A stretch of DNA of 12,471 nt from JAYVIQ01 sp043770215 (GCA_043770215.1 JAYVIQ010000078.1:1-12471), one strand, 5' to 3'; numbered from the stretch's first letter, positions 1 through 7,846 are shown. Notes: generated from the letters alone by a model not told the origin. Program-made: numbers and translations.

Positions 1-531
1 CAATGCTATGCCAAGATGGGCTAAATCTCTACAAACACCAGTTCCTTGAACATTTATTTCAGAAGCAGATAACGGATAAACAGAGCTTTCTGGTAGGTAA
101 ATTATGTTTTCTAACAACCATTTTTCTATAGCAGACACTTGGTCAAAACCGGGAGCCGCATTTTTAACAATATCAAAAGTCATACTATTAAATCTATCAG
201 ACTCACAATATCTACTAGGTAGTAAATATTTTAAAATATTGCTAGGTAGATTTTGAATCTCAACAAAGCTTGCACCAGGTTGTTCATCAAAAAACTCTTC
301 TGTATGAACCTCAGTGGATGTATTTATTGTAAATCTCCCAGCGGGAGCCATTAGTCTTTGGCATAGATTGCCATATTCATCTGTAAATTCTGTCACAGAT
401 ACATTTGGGGTAATGATATATTCTTCTTTCTCCACCCATTGTTGGGCACCTATTCTAGGTCTAAGCATAAGTATAAAAGGAGTAGGATATTGAATATCAA
501 AAGCCAATTTACAACTTGTTTTTAGCCACAT
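1..531 (-). CDS. Transglutaminase-like cysteine protein, N-terminal 177 residues (runs off left edge)
   Basis: Reading the minus strand from an ATG at 531 gives an open frame of 177 codons to the window edge, with no stop. An in-frame TAG lies 16 codons upstream and there is no other ATG between, so this start is well supported. The first ~75 residues resemble the N-terminal beta-rich domain of bacterial transglutaminase-like proteins (MLRPRIGAQQWV, then FTDEYGN and RLMAPAGR). The last visible residues, GTGVCRDLAHLGIAL, contain the family's nucleophile motif, with the Cys at about residue 167. The His and Asp of the triad would lie past the edge. Family members are usually about 260-300 residues, so roughly 60 percent is present. 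No signal peptide is seen, so it is probably cytoplasmic. Such proteins may act as proteases or amidases; the substrate is unknown. It is divergent from the helicase gene and probably has its own promoter at 581-588. Confidence 0.85.
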   Translation of the reverse strand, partial: MWLKTSCKLAFDIQYPTPFILMLRPRIGAQQWVEKEEYIITPNVSVTEFTDEYGNLCQRLMAPAGRFTINTSTEVHTEEFFDEQPGASFVEIQNLPSNILKYLLPSRYCESDRFNSMTFDIVKNAAPGFDQVSAIEKWLLENIIYLPESSVYPLSASEINVQGTGVCRDLAHLGIAL

Positions 532-580
532 AATAACTATTTTTTTAAAGAGATTCTGCCACAGAAGTTTGGCTTGCTAT

Positions 581-588
581 CAAATGTA
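581..588 (-). promoter_or_regulatory. Candidate promoter -7 element TACATTTG for the transglutaminase-like gene
   Basis: On the minus strand this reads TACATTTG, a perfect match to the Bacteroidota -7 consensus TAnnTTTG. It lies about 50 bases upstream of the ATG at 531, which would give a leader of roughly 45 bases. No clear TTG -33 element sits at the usual spacing, so the assignment rests on one box and its position. Confidence 0.45.
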
Positions 589-871
589 GGCTTAAAAATG
601 AGGAAATAACAGAATTTTTTTAAATATTTAACATGATCTATTTTATAAAAAGAATATGTTTTGTAAAGTGGTAAAGCTTCAAATAGAACCTAATTCCTAT
701 TTTTTTAAAAAAGTGTATTAAAATAAGTGATTTTAGTGATCTTAATAGTGTTTTTTTAAACTCTTTTAACAATGGATTTACTCATCAAAAACAAAAACTT
801 TTAATTTTATGTATAAAACCTATTTCTTTGTCCTTTTAAAGATTCCTTTAAATAATGTGATTTCAATTCAT

Positions 872-879
872 TACCTTTG
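872..879 (+). promoter_or_regulatory. Candidate promoter -7 element TACCTTTG for the helicase gene
   Basis: TACCTTTG matches the Bacteroidota -7 consensus TAnnTTTG exactly and lies 65 bases upstream of the helicase ATG at 945. The -33 region is weak, with no TTG at the expected distance. Transcription would start near 886, giving a leader of about 60 bases that contains a short inverted repeat, TATTCC (903-908) and GGAATA (925-930). Confidence 0.45.
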
Positions 880-944
880 CAAGAATAAAATAAATCCTTA
901 AATATTCCTACTATAAATTCTTTGGGAATACTAAAAATCATTGC

Positions 945-2192
945 ATGCAATTTGAACAATTAAACATAATAGAGCCAATCATAAAGGCACTAAAAGAACA
1001 AAATTATACAGAACCAACAGCTATTCAAGAAAAAGCAATACCACTAGTTTTACAAAGATTAGATTTATTGGCAAGTGCCCAAACAGGTACAGGAAAAACT
1101 GCGGCCTTTGCTATCCCAATTATACAGCTTTTACATACAGACAGGTTAGAAAATAAAAATTCACGTCAAATAAGGGCTTTAGTACTTACACCTACTAGAG
1201 AATTGGCAATTCAGATAGCAGAGAATTTTACGCATTACTCTAAACATGTAGGAATTAAAAACACTGTTATATTTGGAGGCGTAAATCAGCACCATCAAGT
1301 AGAAGCAATTCATAAGGGGGTAGATGTTTTAATTGCCACACCTGGTAGGTTGTTGGATTTGATGAACCAACGCTTGATTCAATTAAAAGACATTCAATAT
1401 TTTGTGCTAGATGAAGCAGACAGAATGTTGGATATGGGCTTTATAAACGATATTAAAAAAGTTTTGGCTGTGTTGCCTGCCAAGAGACAGAGTTTGTTTT
1501 TCTCTGCCACTTTGCCAAATAATATTGTAGAGCTTTCTCAGAAAATTCTAATAAATCCAGAAAAAGTAGAAGTAAGTCCAGTATCTTCTACGGCGCATAC
1601 CATTCAACAATTTATGTATTACACAAACAAGGGAACCAAAAAATCTCTTCTGTTTCATATACTCAAAAATAAAGACATAGATCAGGTGTTGTTGTTTTGT
1701 AAAACAAAACATGGTGCAGACAAAATTGTAGATAATCTAAAAAAACAGGGTGTTGTATCTGCTGCAATCCATGGAGATAAAGCTCAAAACCAACGCCAGA
1801 AAGCATTGAACTTGTTTAAAAACAAAGAAATACGAGTTTTGGTAGCTACAGATATTGCAGCTAGAGGTATAGATATTGATAAACTAAAATATGTTATTAA
1901 TTATGATATACCCAATCAGCCAGAAACGTATGTACACAGAATTGGAAGATCTGGAAGAGCAGGGGAAGAGGGTATTGCAATTTCTATTTGTGAACCTGAA
2001 GAAAACGAATTTGTGAAGGATATAGAAAAGCTTATTAATTTAAAAATAAATTTAGCCAAAGAAAATCCATATCCACAAACAGAAAATCCAATGAATGCCG
2101 CTCAGAAAAAAGAATCTGAGAAAGAAAAAAACAAACAAAAGCAAGCCTTTTTTGATGCTAAACGAAAAAAAGAAGGTACACAAAGAAGATAA
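945..2192 (+). CDS. rhlE: DEAD-box ATP-dependent RNA helicase, RhlE family
   Basis: The 415-residue protein carries the full DEAD-box motif set in order: a Q-motif region around residues 20-28 (YTEPTAIQ), Walker A AQTGTGKT (45-52), PTRELA (83-88), TPGR (132-135), DEAD (156-159), SAT (187-189), ATDIAARGID (301-310) and HRIGRSGR (331-338). All catalytic residues are intact, so it should unwind short RNA duplexes using ATP in the cytoplasm. The N-terminus and the ASAQTGTGKT context are typical of RhlE rather than DeaD or DbpA. After residue ~370 comes a short, Lys-rich, probably disordered tail (KKESEKEKNKQKQ) that likely helps bind RNA; it is shorter than in many RhlE proteins. RhlE-type helicases are linked to RNA turnover, ribosome assembly and cold growth. 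It appears to be a single-gene unit with its own promoter. Confidence 0.95.
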   Translation: MQFEQLNIIEPIIKALKEQNYTEPTAIQEKAIPLVLQRLDLLASAQTGTGKTAAFAIPIIQLLHTDRLENKNSRQIRALVLTPTRELAIQIAENFTHYSKHVGIKNTVIFGGVNQHHQVEAIHKGVDVLIATPGRLLDLMNQRLIQLKDIQYFVLDEADRMLDMGFINDIKKVLAVLPAKRQSLFFSATLPNNIVELSQKILINPEKVEVSPVSSTAHTIQQFMYYTNKGTKKSLLFHILKNKDIDQVLLFCKTKHGADKIVDNLKKQGVVSAAIHGDKAQNQRQKALNLFKNKEIRVLVATDIAARGIDIDKLKYVINYDIPNQPETYVHRIGRSGRAGEEGIAISICEPEENEFVKDIEKLINLKINLAKENPYPQTENPMNAAQKKESEKEKNKQKQAFFDAKRKKEGTQRR

Positions 2193-2212
2193 TCTATTAT
2201 TTTGTTCTAAAC

Positions 2213-2249
2213 CCAAATAATTTTGCTAAATTAAGATTTGGATGTTTTT
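2213..2249 (+). terminator. Possible terminator after the helicase gene
   Basis: CCAAAT (2213-2218) pairs with ATTTGG (2236-2241). Inside it AATTT (2219-2223) pairs with AAATT (2228-2232), leaving a 4-base loop and a 3-base bulge on the 3' side. A T5 run follows at 2245-2249. The stem is A+T-rich and weak, and it overlaps the candidate promoter box for the next gene, so only one of the two readings may be right. Confidence 0.35.
2218..2225 (+). promoter_or_regulatory. Candidate promoter -7 element TAATTTTG for the DUF3575-like gene
   Basis: TAATTTTG fits TAnnTTTG exactly and lies 60 bases upstream of the ATG at 2285. The nearest upstream TTTG (2201-2204) is only 13 bases away, shorter than the usual -33/-7 spacing. 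The box also sits inside the possible helicase terminator stem. Confidence 0.3.
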
Positions 2250-2284
2250 AAATGATGTCAAAATAATTAACTAAAATAGACAGT

Positions 2285-2890
2285 ATGAAAAATAAAGTTC
2301 AACTTTTTTTAGTGCTTTTTGTATTCTTTTCTTGGAGCCAACTTTCGTTTTCTCAAAGAAACGTAAAAAGTACTATTATAAAAACAAATATATTGAATCT
2401 AATTATGTTGCCTTCGTTACATGTAGAGCAACAAATTTCTAAAAGAGGTAGTTTGCAGTTAAATTTTCATAGGGCGAGCTTGGTTTTTATATCAGAAAAT
2501 GAGTTTTTTAATGGTTCTTTAGATTATAGACATTACTTTTTTCAAAACAGTAAAAATACATTAAAGGGGTTTTATCTTTCTCCGGGAGTAAATATTTTTC
2601 ACAACTATTTGTACTGGAAAACAGATGCTAAAAGCAACCTTACCACCCAAGGAATAAGTCAACTTGGGTTGCAGTTCAAAACAGGGTACCAGTGGCTGTG
2701 GTTTCAAGATAGAATGTCTTTGGATATTGGCACAGGCGGAGTAGCAGATATAGTAACATTACAAAAAGATTTTGGTGGGGATCAGAGAAATAAAACGTGG
2801 AGATTTAATATAAGTTTTGGTCTAAATTTGACCGCTTTTCCTCTAATAGGCAGGGGTAATGAGCCAAAATACCAAAGAAGAAGGATGTAA
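2285..2890 (+). CDS. DUF3575-like secreted, probably outer-membrane beta-barrel protein
   Basis: This is a 201-residue protein with a clear signal peptide: Lys at 2 and 4, a hydrophobic stretch over residues 5-22, and likely cleavage after SFS at residue 23, leaving Gln24. The mature part has alternating polar and hydrophobic residues, many aromatics and Gly/Asn turns, as in small outer-membrane beta-barrels. The early segment KTNILNLIMLPSLHVEQQ, followed by SKRGSLQLN, resembles the start of DUF3575 proteins of Bacteroidota. Further likely strands include FYLSPGVNIF, LGLQFKTGYQWLW and WRFNISFGLNL. The protein ends in a basic tail (PKYQRRRM) rather than the aromatic C-terminal residue common in barrels. 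Function is unknown; proteins of this type are annotated as hypothetical or outer-membrane proteins. It lies 92 bases after the helicase gene and looks like a separate gene. Confidence 0.8.
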   Translation: MKNKVQLFLVLFVFFSWSQLSFSQRNVKSTIIKTNILNLIMLPSLHVEQQISKRGSLQLNFHRASLVFISENEFFNGSLDYRHYFFQNSKNTLKGFYLSPGVNIFHNYLYWKTDAKSNLTTQGISQLGLQFKTGYQWLWFQDRMSLDIGTGGVADIVTLQKDFGGDQRNKTWRFNISFGLNLTAFPLIGRGNEPKYQRRRM

Positions 2891-2893
2891 ATG

Positions 2894-2907
2894 TAGTTTA
2901 TAAACTA
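2894..2907. repeat. Perfect 14-bp palindrome just after the DUF3575-like gene
   Basis: TAGTTTATAAACTA begins four bases after the stop codon ending at 2890. It has no loop and no T-run follows, so it is a poor intrinsic terminator. It could be a protein-binding site or chance in A+T-rich DNA. Confidence 0.4.
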
Positions 2908-2954
2908 AAGTGAAAACCAAGTACTTTTAAAATTTAATGCAGCCATATTCAAAA

Positions 2955-3038
2955 TACAATTGAAACTTTAGGCAGTACTGGATTATGTATTACAATTGAA
3001 TTTCTAAAGTAAACGCTTTTTTATTTAAAAGAAATAAA
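2955..3038. repeat. Short direct and inverted repeats in the convergent gap
   Basis: TACAATTGAA occurs twice (2955-2964 and 2991-3000). ACTTTAG (2965-2971) is inverted as CTAAAGT (3004-3010), CAGTACTG (2973-2980) is a palindrome, and TTTATTT (3020-3026) pairs with AAATAAA (3032-3038). The gap lies between the convergent DUF3575-like gene and the glycan operon, where terminators for both are expected. None of these stems is strong or followed by a good T-run, so I call no terminator. Confidence 0.35.
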
Positions 3039-3069
3039 CCTCTTCATGATAATACAGATGTAAATGCTG

Positions 3070-4251
3070 TTAAGATCCAAATGTCTTTAAAATACTGCTG
3101 AATGTTTTTTCTAGCTCATTTTTTTGTTGAGAATTACCATACTTTTCCACACAAAAGTCGTGGGCATTTAAAGCTATTTTTTTTGAAATATCGGGATTAG
3201 AATATATAAAATTTAATTGTTCGTACCAATCTTTATTATCTCTTGCCAATAACCCATTTTTGCCATGATCTATTACTTTATCGTAAATAAACGTATCAGT
3301 AGCTATAGTTGGTACTTTTAAAATAGCAGATTCAAAAAATTTCAGTTCAGATTTACAATTTGTAAAAGTATCTTTTACTAGAGGGATAATGTTTACATCT
3401 ACCTCTGCAATTTCGTATTGTAAATTTTGGTAGCTTACCAATGGGCACATTTCAACCCTATCCATAAGATGATTGAATTCTGGAGGCAAATCTATAAAGC
3501 CTACAATTTTTAAGTGAGTGTTTTTGTATTTTTTTAAAAACTCAATTATACCTCTCACACAATGTTTAAAATCATTGTTGTGTGAGTGAGATCCACTAAA
3601 GTATCCTATTTTAAATGTGTCAGCGCAGTATAAACTTTCTTTGTTTTGAACTAAATTTTTGCTTATTTCTTCTTGCTCTAAATTCAAAAAATTTTGAATA
3701 ATCCATACAGGTTTATCATAATCTTTTTTTATTAAATCTGCCAAAAAATTATTAGTACAAATAAATCCTTCACATTTTTTCATTACTAAATTATAGTTAG
3801 ATGCATGAAATAAAACTTCTTTATACTTATCTAAGTTTTTTACATTTGGGTCTATGGAAAGCACATATTCCTTTAAATAGTCTATATTATAAATTAAATC
3901 ATCTATATCGTATAGTACAGGTATTTGTTTTGTCTTTGCTAAATAGCAAAGAGTCTCAATTTCGTAGCTCCAATTAGTTCTTTGGAAAATTATTATGCTC
4001 ATTAATGAAATGGAACTAAGAATTAGCTCTATTTCGGAGTTTAAAAAGTAAGATATTTCATAATTAGATTCTATTCCTAAACTTTGATCAAGATTATATG
4101 TTCTATACCTAAAAGTGGAGTTATCAAAATAATTCTTTATGTAGATAATTTTTTTAGTGTTGTTTTTTTTCTTCAACACAGAAATTCTTTCTTCAAAACT
4201 AGGGGTTACTAATTCGAAATTTTGAGTCTTTGGTTTAATGTAATTGTACAT
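3070..4251 (-). CDS. Glycosyltransferase, GT-B fold, GT4-like
   Basis: This 393-residue protein has the layout of a GT-B glycosyltransferase with no signal peptide or clear membrane segment. The N-terminal half contains IIIFQRTNW (about 86-94) and YDIDDLIY (114-121); the latter is a motif seen in GT4-type enzymes of O-antigen and rhamnan-like loci. The C-terminal half has IGYFSGSHSHNNDF (215-228), which starts the second Rossmann-like domain. KSELKFFE (300-307), VPTIATDTF (313-321) and VIDHGKNGLL (326-335) form the likely nucleotide-sugar pocket. Glu302 and Glu307 sit where GT4 enzymes place their acidic motif, although the spacing differs from the classic E-x7-E. It probably adds one sugar to the growing glycan at the cytoplasmic face. 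It is the last gene of the operon and begins five bases after the stop of the WsaF-like gene, so the two are very likely co-transcribed. Donor and linkage cannot be predicted. Confidence 0.85.
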   Translation of the reverse strand: MYNYIKPKTQNFELVTPSFEERISVLKKKNNTKKIIYIKNYFDNSTFRYRTYNLDQSLGIESNYEISYFLNSEIELILSSISLMSIIIFQRTNWSYEIETLCYLAKTKQIPVLYDIDDLIYNIDYLKEYVLSIDPNVKNLDKYKEVLFHASNYNLVMKKCEGFICTNNFLADLIKKDYDKPVWIIQNFLNLEQEEISKNLVQNKESLYCADTFKIGYFSGSHSHNNDFKHCVRGIIEFLKKYKNTHLKIVGFIDLPPEFNHLMDRVEMCPLVSYQNLQYEIAEVDVNIIPLVKDTFTNCKSELKFFESAILKVPTIATDTFIYDKVIDHGKNGLLARDNKDWYEQLNFIYSNPDISKKIALNAHDFCVEKYGNSQQKNELEKTFSSILKTFGS

Positions 4252-4256
4252 GAAAT

Positions 4257-5684
4257 TTACTTAATTGAATCTACGTAGGAATATATTTTATCAAGCTCTA
4301 AATTCCAATCATTTAAAATATTATTATTTTTAAAGTTTTCAGCCCTTTTATTTGTATTTTTTGTTAGCTCTATAGCCTTTTCAAGCCCAATTAGCATAGC
4401 TTCCAAGTTTAAATCGGCACATATTATATTTTGTGAATATTGATTTAGATTTTTTTTGTTTTCGTAAATATTTGTTAAACAAATACCACCACTATTTGCT
4501 GTATCTAAAGGCGGATAACTTGGGTGAGGGGTGTAAATCATAGAGTAAGCTAAATCTACGTCTTTGATAAATTCTTGATAATCATTCCAGGATAATACCT
4601 CTAGATTTTTAAAAAGATTTAACCCAATATTGGTGTATTGTTGACATTCATCACCAGCCATGTAAAATTCCCATTCATCCAAATTAAATAAGTTTCTTTT
4701 GAAAGCCTCTAAAAGTACATCCATACCAAAATAGTATAAGTTTCTTTGGTGTGTAGGTCTGCCGTAGAAGAAAAACTTATATTTGCTTTTAGGAGAGAAA
4801 GAAACTGAGTTAGTTTTTTCAAAGGCGGGCTCAAAAAACATTGAATTACTAGATATGTTTTTGTATTTTTCGGAGGAGATTAAGCTGTTGTAAAGCAAAG
4901 AAGAGTTTATTATTGTGTTTAATCTATAATCTGATAATGTTTGATAGCAGATTAAATGAGTGTCTCCATGGTCATAAAAATAGGTTTCTAATTCCTGTAA
5001 TATGTAAAAAATTTTATTGTTTATAAATGCGGTAGTATTAAGTATTTTGTTCGCCGAATACCACATATTGCTTAAAATTAAGTCTTTTTCGTTAAATTCT
5101 ATAATGTCTGAATAAGTTTGTGATTTAACATCTATTTCAAACTCAATATTTAATACCTTTTTTAAAATGTTTAGGTTTGGACTTGAAGGAATCGTATCAA
5201 TAATTTTTAAATTAAAACCCTTTTTTTGTGCTAAATGAACACATATTCGGAGTGTAGTTGCTTGACCTCCAAATATTTTTTTATTATCGTACCCATTGAA
5301 AAATAGGAGTATTTCTGGTTCTTTATTTTTATTATAACGCGTTTTATATGATCGAATCCCAAATTTTTTTGTTCTAAACTGTTCATAGTCTATATGTGTT
5401 TCAGAATGTAATTTGATTTTAAAAAATAAAGCCTTTACTGCCTTTTTTTTATAGTATAGAATTTGAAAAACATAATTTAATAGGTCTTGATCATGATTTT
5501 TATAGGGCGATAATCCTTCGTTAAAACCAATTTTCACATAATGTAACAGGGGGATTAAATTATTTTTTTTAATCAAAGGGTATTTGTTTAAATAATACTT
5601 TGCATCAAAAAGATTATTTTTTTTAATGTAATAGAAAATGAAAATATTTTTTAAAAAGGATTTAATTTTTTTAGTTTGCGTCAT
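4257..5684 (-). CDS. WsaF-like glycosyltransferase (GT4 type) with N-terminal DxxYY module
   Basis: This 475-residue protein has two parts. Residues ~25-61 (LFDAKYYLNKYP, then PLLHYVKIGFNEGLSP) match a short module often found in front of glycosyltransferases of surface-glycan loci. From ~123 on it resembles WsaF, the GT-B rhamnosyltransferase of S-layer glycan synthesis. The similarities are IFGGQATTLRICVHLA (137-152), the FYILQELETYFYDHG segment (226-240) that parallels QDYEPxFYPxGS in WsaF, and FFFYGRPTHQRNLYYFG (304-320), the conserved YxRPxxxRNxxxxG stretch that opens the C-terminal domain. PPLDTANSGG (391-400) belongs to the donor pocket. A rhamnosyl or related transfer is plausible but not proven, because WsaF-like proteins vary in donor. 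The ATG at 5684 is preceded by A8. Two in-frame copies of IKKNN (20-24 and 38-42) come from A8-containing repeats. It follows a 110-base gap after the GT2-GT4 gene. Confidence 0.85.
   Translation of the reverse strand: MTQTKKIKSFLKNIFIFYYIKKNNLFDAKYYLNKYPLIKKNNLIPLLHYVKIGFNEGLSPYKNHDQDLLNYVFQILYYKKKAVKALFFKIKLHSETHIDYEQFRTKKFGIRSYKTRYNKNKEPEILLFFNGYDNKKIFGGQATTLRICVHLAQKKGFNLKIIDTIPSSPNLNILKKVLNIEFEIDVKSQTYSDIIEFNEKDLILSNMWYSANKILNTTAFINNKIFYILQELETYFYDHGDTHLICYQTLSDYRLNTIINSSLLYNSLISSEKYKNISSNSMFFEPAFEKTNSVSFSPKSKYKFFFYGRPTHQRNLYYFGMDVLLEAFKRNLFNLDEWEFYMAGDECQQYTNIGLNLFKNLEVLSWNDYQEFIKDVDLAYSMIYTPHPSYPPLDTANSGGICLTNIYENKKNLNQYSQNIICADLNLEAMLIGLEKAIELTKNTNKRAENFKNNNILNDWNLELDKIYSYVDSIK
5559..5627. 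repeat. 15-bp direct repeat containing T8/A8 tracts inside the WsaF-like gene
   Basis: ATTATTTTTTTTAAT occurs at 5559-5573 and again at 5613-5627, exactly 54 bases apart (18 codons). In the coding strand each copy holds an A8 run and encodes IKKNN. Two more T8 runs lie nearby, at 5443-5450 inside the gene and at 5686-5693 just before the start codon. Confidence 0.9.
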
Positions 5685-5794
5685 ATTTTTTTTGGATAAT
5701 GGTTTTAATTTTGTATTCTAAAATCTGAGTGATTTAGAGATAGATGAATACTACAACAAGGGTCATTTTATTTGAATAAAGATTTAACAGTTAT

Positions 5795-7846
5795 TTAATT
5801 TTTAAGTTTCTTTTCAAAGAATTTTCGCAATCTATTTTCAAGAAATGTATTTTTCACAAAAGTAAAATGGAGGTAATCCGCAACTTTGTATCTGTAAGGT
5901 TTTTCATTGATAAAAATATCATTTATTTTACTTCTAGATTCAAGAGGAAAGGATTTTCGAAATAAAGCATTGTATTCAGACTCTAAATCTTCTTTTACTT
6001 GTGAATTAAGTAAGTTTCTGAAGAAATTAACATAATTATTTTTAGCACTTATTCTAGAAAAACGATAAATTAGATCCATATCTAATGGCAAAATATCGAA
6101 AACGCCTTTTTCTATTATTTTTTTAATTTTTGATTTTAGGTCATTAGAGTCTCCTATTTGGAAATAATTGACACTATCAGAATTTTCAAGTACAGAATTT
6201 GCCCCTGCATTTAACGTAGACAAAACTTTACACCCACTAAAAATAGCCTCTAATGATCCTAAGCCAAAGCCATGAAAAAAACTTGAGTCTATATATAAAT
6301 GTGTCTCAGATAGAAGAGAAATGAGTTTTTTCTCGTCTAAAAACTCAATTTCATTGACTTTTATATTTTTGAATGAATATTTAGACTTAAAGTTACCCAC
6401 CCAATTAAATTCTATTTCATTAATAATCTCTTTATCCAGAAGTTTTAGCGCCTCTAAAATAATAACAGCTCCTCTTTTTGTATCTGCCCTCATCATAGCA
6501 GTTAGTATAAATTTATTGCCTTTTTTTCTAACTTTAGCATTTAAAAAATTTAAAGATATAGGATTCTCTATAAGCTGTAACTTTTTTGAATCCTCTATCT
6601 TGCTTGAATAATAGTTCATTAAGTAGCTTGAAACAAAGATGTAGCTTTGTGCAATTTTAATACATGATAAACTATCCTCATAATTTCTACCCTCAAAAAA
6701 GCCTTCTATATCTTGAAGTAAACTTACGATATGAGGAATGATTTGATGTTTTGTTTTCAAATAATTTTTTATTACTAAAGCATCATAACAATTTACATCT
6801 AGCGAAAAAAGTATTGCTTTTGTAGTGAATCCATTTTCTATAAATTCTGAAAATAAAATTGGGGAGTAATTTGAATCTATTATCTCAGATTTTTCATTTG
6901 AGTGTGTTAAAACTATATTTGCTGAAATACCACTTTCAATTAAATAAGTGCAAATATTGTGTAGAATTTTTATACCTCCAGACCCTTTTTTTAAGTGAGG
7001 ACTTAAAATAATCACATCATAATCATAGACAGTATTAATATTAACATATTTTCTAACTTCATTTAAAACTGTTTTTTCTTTGTAAGTATTGATAAGGCTA
7101 TCATATAAATCCTTATATCTAGACCACAGGATTTTACAATTCTTATTCAGTCTTTCGTCTCTTTCATCAAATGAACCTTCTCCTCTGTGATATACAAATG
7201 AATCTAGACACAAGACAGCTCTCAGTCCTTGAGAAACGTATCTAAAGTAAAGATCAGTCTCTTCACAATAACCTTTATCATAGATTTTGTCAAAAAAACC
7301 ATACTTTTCTATAACACTCGATTTTATTAAAAGACAAAAACCTGTTGCTGTTACAACATCTAAATATAATTTTTTATCCTTGTTGTCTAAATTAAAACGG
7401 CTAATTTTTTTAGTTAGTGATACAAAGTTATCTGCCTTGCCAAAAGGCACGTCAATTATAGGTGAGTTATTTGTTACAGGATTAACCATTGCTATGTCTT
7501 CAGATGAGTTAGCAAGTGTAATCATTGGTTTTAACCAATTATTAGTGACGTAAGTGTCTGAGTTTAAAAGGATTTTAAAATCGGATTCTCTATACTCAAT
7601 GCCGTTGTAGCAAGATCCAATAAAGCCAAGATTCGTATTGTTTTTAATGTAAATAAGGTTATAATTATCTAATGAAGTGATATAGTTTTCTAAAATCTCA
7701 CTAAGTTCATTACTAAATGAATCGTCTACAATAATAATATTTATATCGTATAAATTATCATTGAAAGTATGTTCTAAATTTGAGTTAATGCACCTTATTA
7801 TTAATTCTAGATTTCTGTAAACAGGTATAATAATATCAATCCTCAT
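5795..7846 (-). CDS. Bifunctional glycosyltransferase: N-terminal GT2 fused to C-terminal GT4
   Basis: This 683-residue protein has two catalytic units. Residues 1-~260 form a GT2 (GT-A) domain: IDIIIPVYRN at the start, VDDS (40-43), NLGFIGSCYNG (72-82), LLNSDT (93-98) at the metal/nucleotide site, the TGFCLLIK segment (168-175) and EETDLYFR (195-202) with the likely catalytic acid. Residues ~275-625 form a GT-B/GT4 domain. GSGGIKILHNIC (288-299) and LLQDIEGFFEG (376-386) resemble the WsaF-like neighbour; MMRADTKRGAVIILEAL (451-467) opens the C-terminal half; HGFGLGSLEAIFSGC (525-539) is the acidic motif, but its first Glu is His525 while Glu533 is kept. The two domains probably add successive sugars. 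The ATG at 7846 is preceded by an A9 tract and there is no Shine-Dalgarno sequence. Gaps of 81 and 110 bases flank the gene, with no clear internal promoter. Confidence 0.88.
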   Translation of the reverse strand: MRIDIIIPVYRNLELIIRCINSNLEHTFNDNLYDINIIIVDDSFSNELSEILENYITSLDNYNLIYIKNNTNLGFIGSCYNGIEYRESDFKILLNSDTYVTNNWLKPMITLANSSEDIAMVNPVTNNSPIIDVPFGKADNFVSLTKKISRFNLDNKDKKLYLDVVTATGFCLLIKSSVIEKYGFFDKIYDKGYCEETDLYFRYVSQGLRAVLCLDSFVYHRGEGSFDERDERLNKNCKILWSRYKDLYDSLINTYKEKTVLNEVRKYVNINTVYDYDVIILSPHLKKGSGGIKILHNICTYLIESGISANIVLTHSNEKSEIIDSNYSPILFSEFIENGFTTKAILFSLDVNCYDALVIKNYLKTKHQIIPHIVSLLQDIEGFFEGRNYEDSLSCIKIAQSYIFVSSYLMNYYSSKIEDSKKLQLIENPISLNFLNAKVRKKGNKFILTAMMRADTKRGAVIILEALKLLDKEIINEIEFNWVGNFKSKYSFKNIKVNEIEFLDEKKLISLLSETHLYIDSSFFHGFGLGSLEAIFSGCKVLSTLNAGANSVLENSDSVNYFQIGDSNDLKSKIKKIIEKGVFDILPLDMDLIYRFSRISAKNNYVNFFRNLLNSQVKEDLESEYNALFRKSFPLESRSKINDIFINEKPYRYKVADYLHFTFVKNTFLENRLRKFFEKKLKN

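Larger units (their letters stand above)
532..944. other. Divergent intergenic region, A+T-rich, promoter-bearing
   Basis: This 413-base gap separates the minus-strand transglutaminase-like gene from the plus-strand helicase gene. I see no credible gene or RNA here. It is rich in T7/A6 runs, and several TTTTTTTAAA-type blocks recur (near 701 and 751). AGTGAT occurs twice at 726-731 and 735-740. Two perfect TAnnTTTG elements, one facing each gene, are listed separately. The length is more than two simple promoters need, but nothing else in it can be named. Confidence 0.6.

Noticed and set aside
5685..5794. Internal promoter before the WsaF-like gene
   Set aside because: No TAnnTTTG element is present on the minus strand in this gap; a TAATTTTG on the plus strand points the wrong way.
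6321..6611. Plus-strand open frame of 96 codons opposite the GT2-GT4 gene
   Set aside because: It lies wholly antisense to a well-supported glycosyltransferase, has low-complexity Ser/Leu/Phe composition and no recognisable motif or promoter. The same applies to the open frames at 7287-7553, 9056-9310, 10305-10526, 10901-11143 and 10916-11128.
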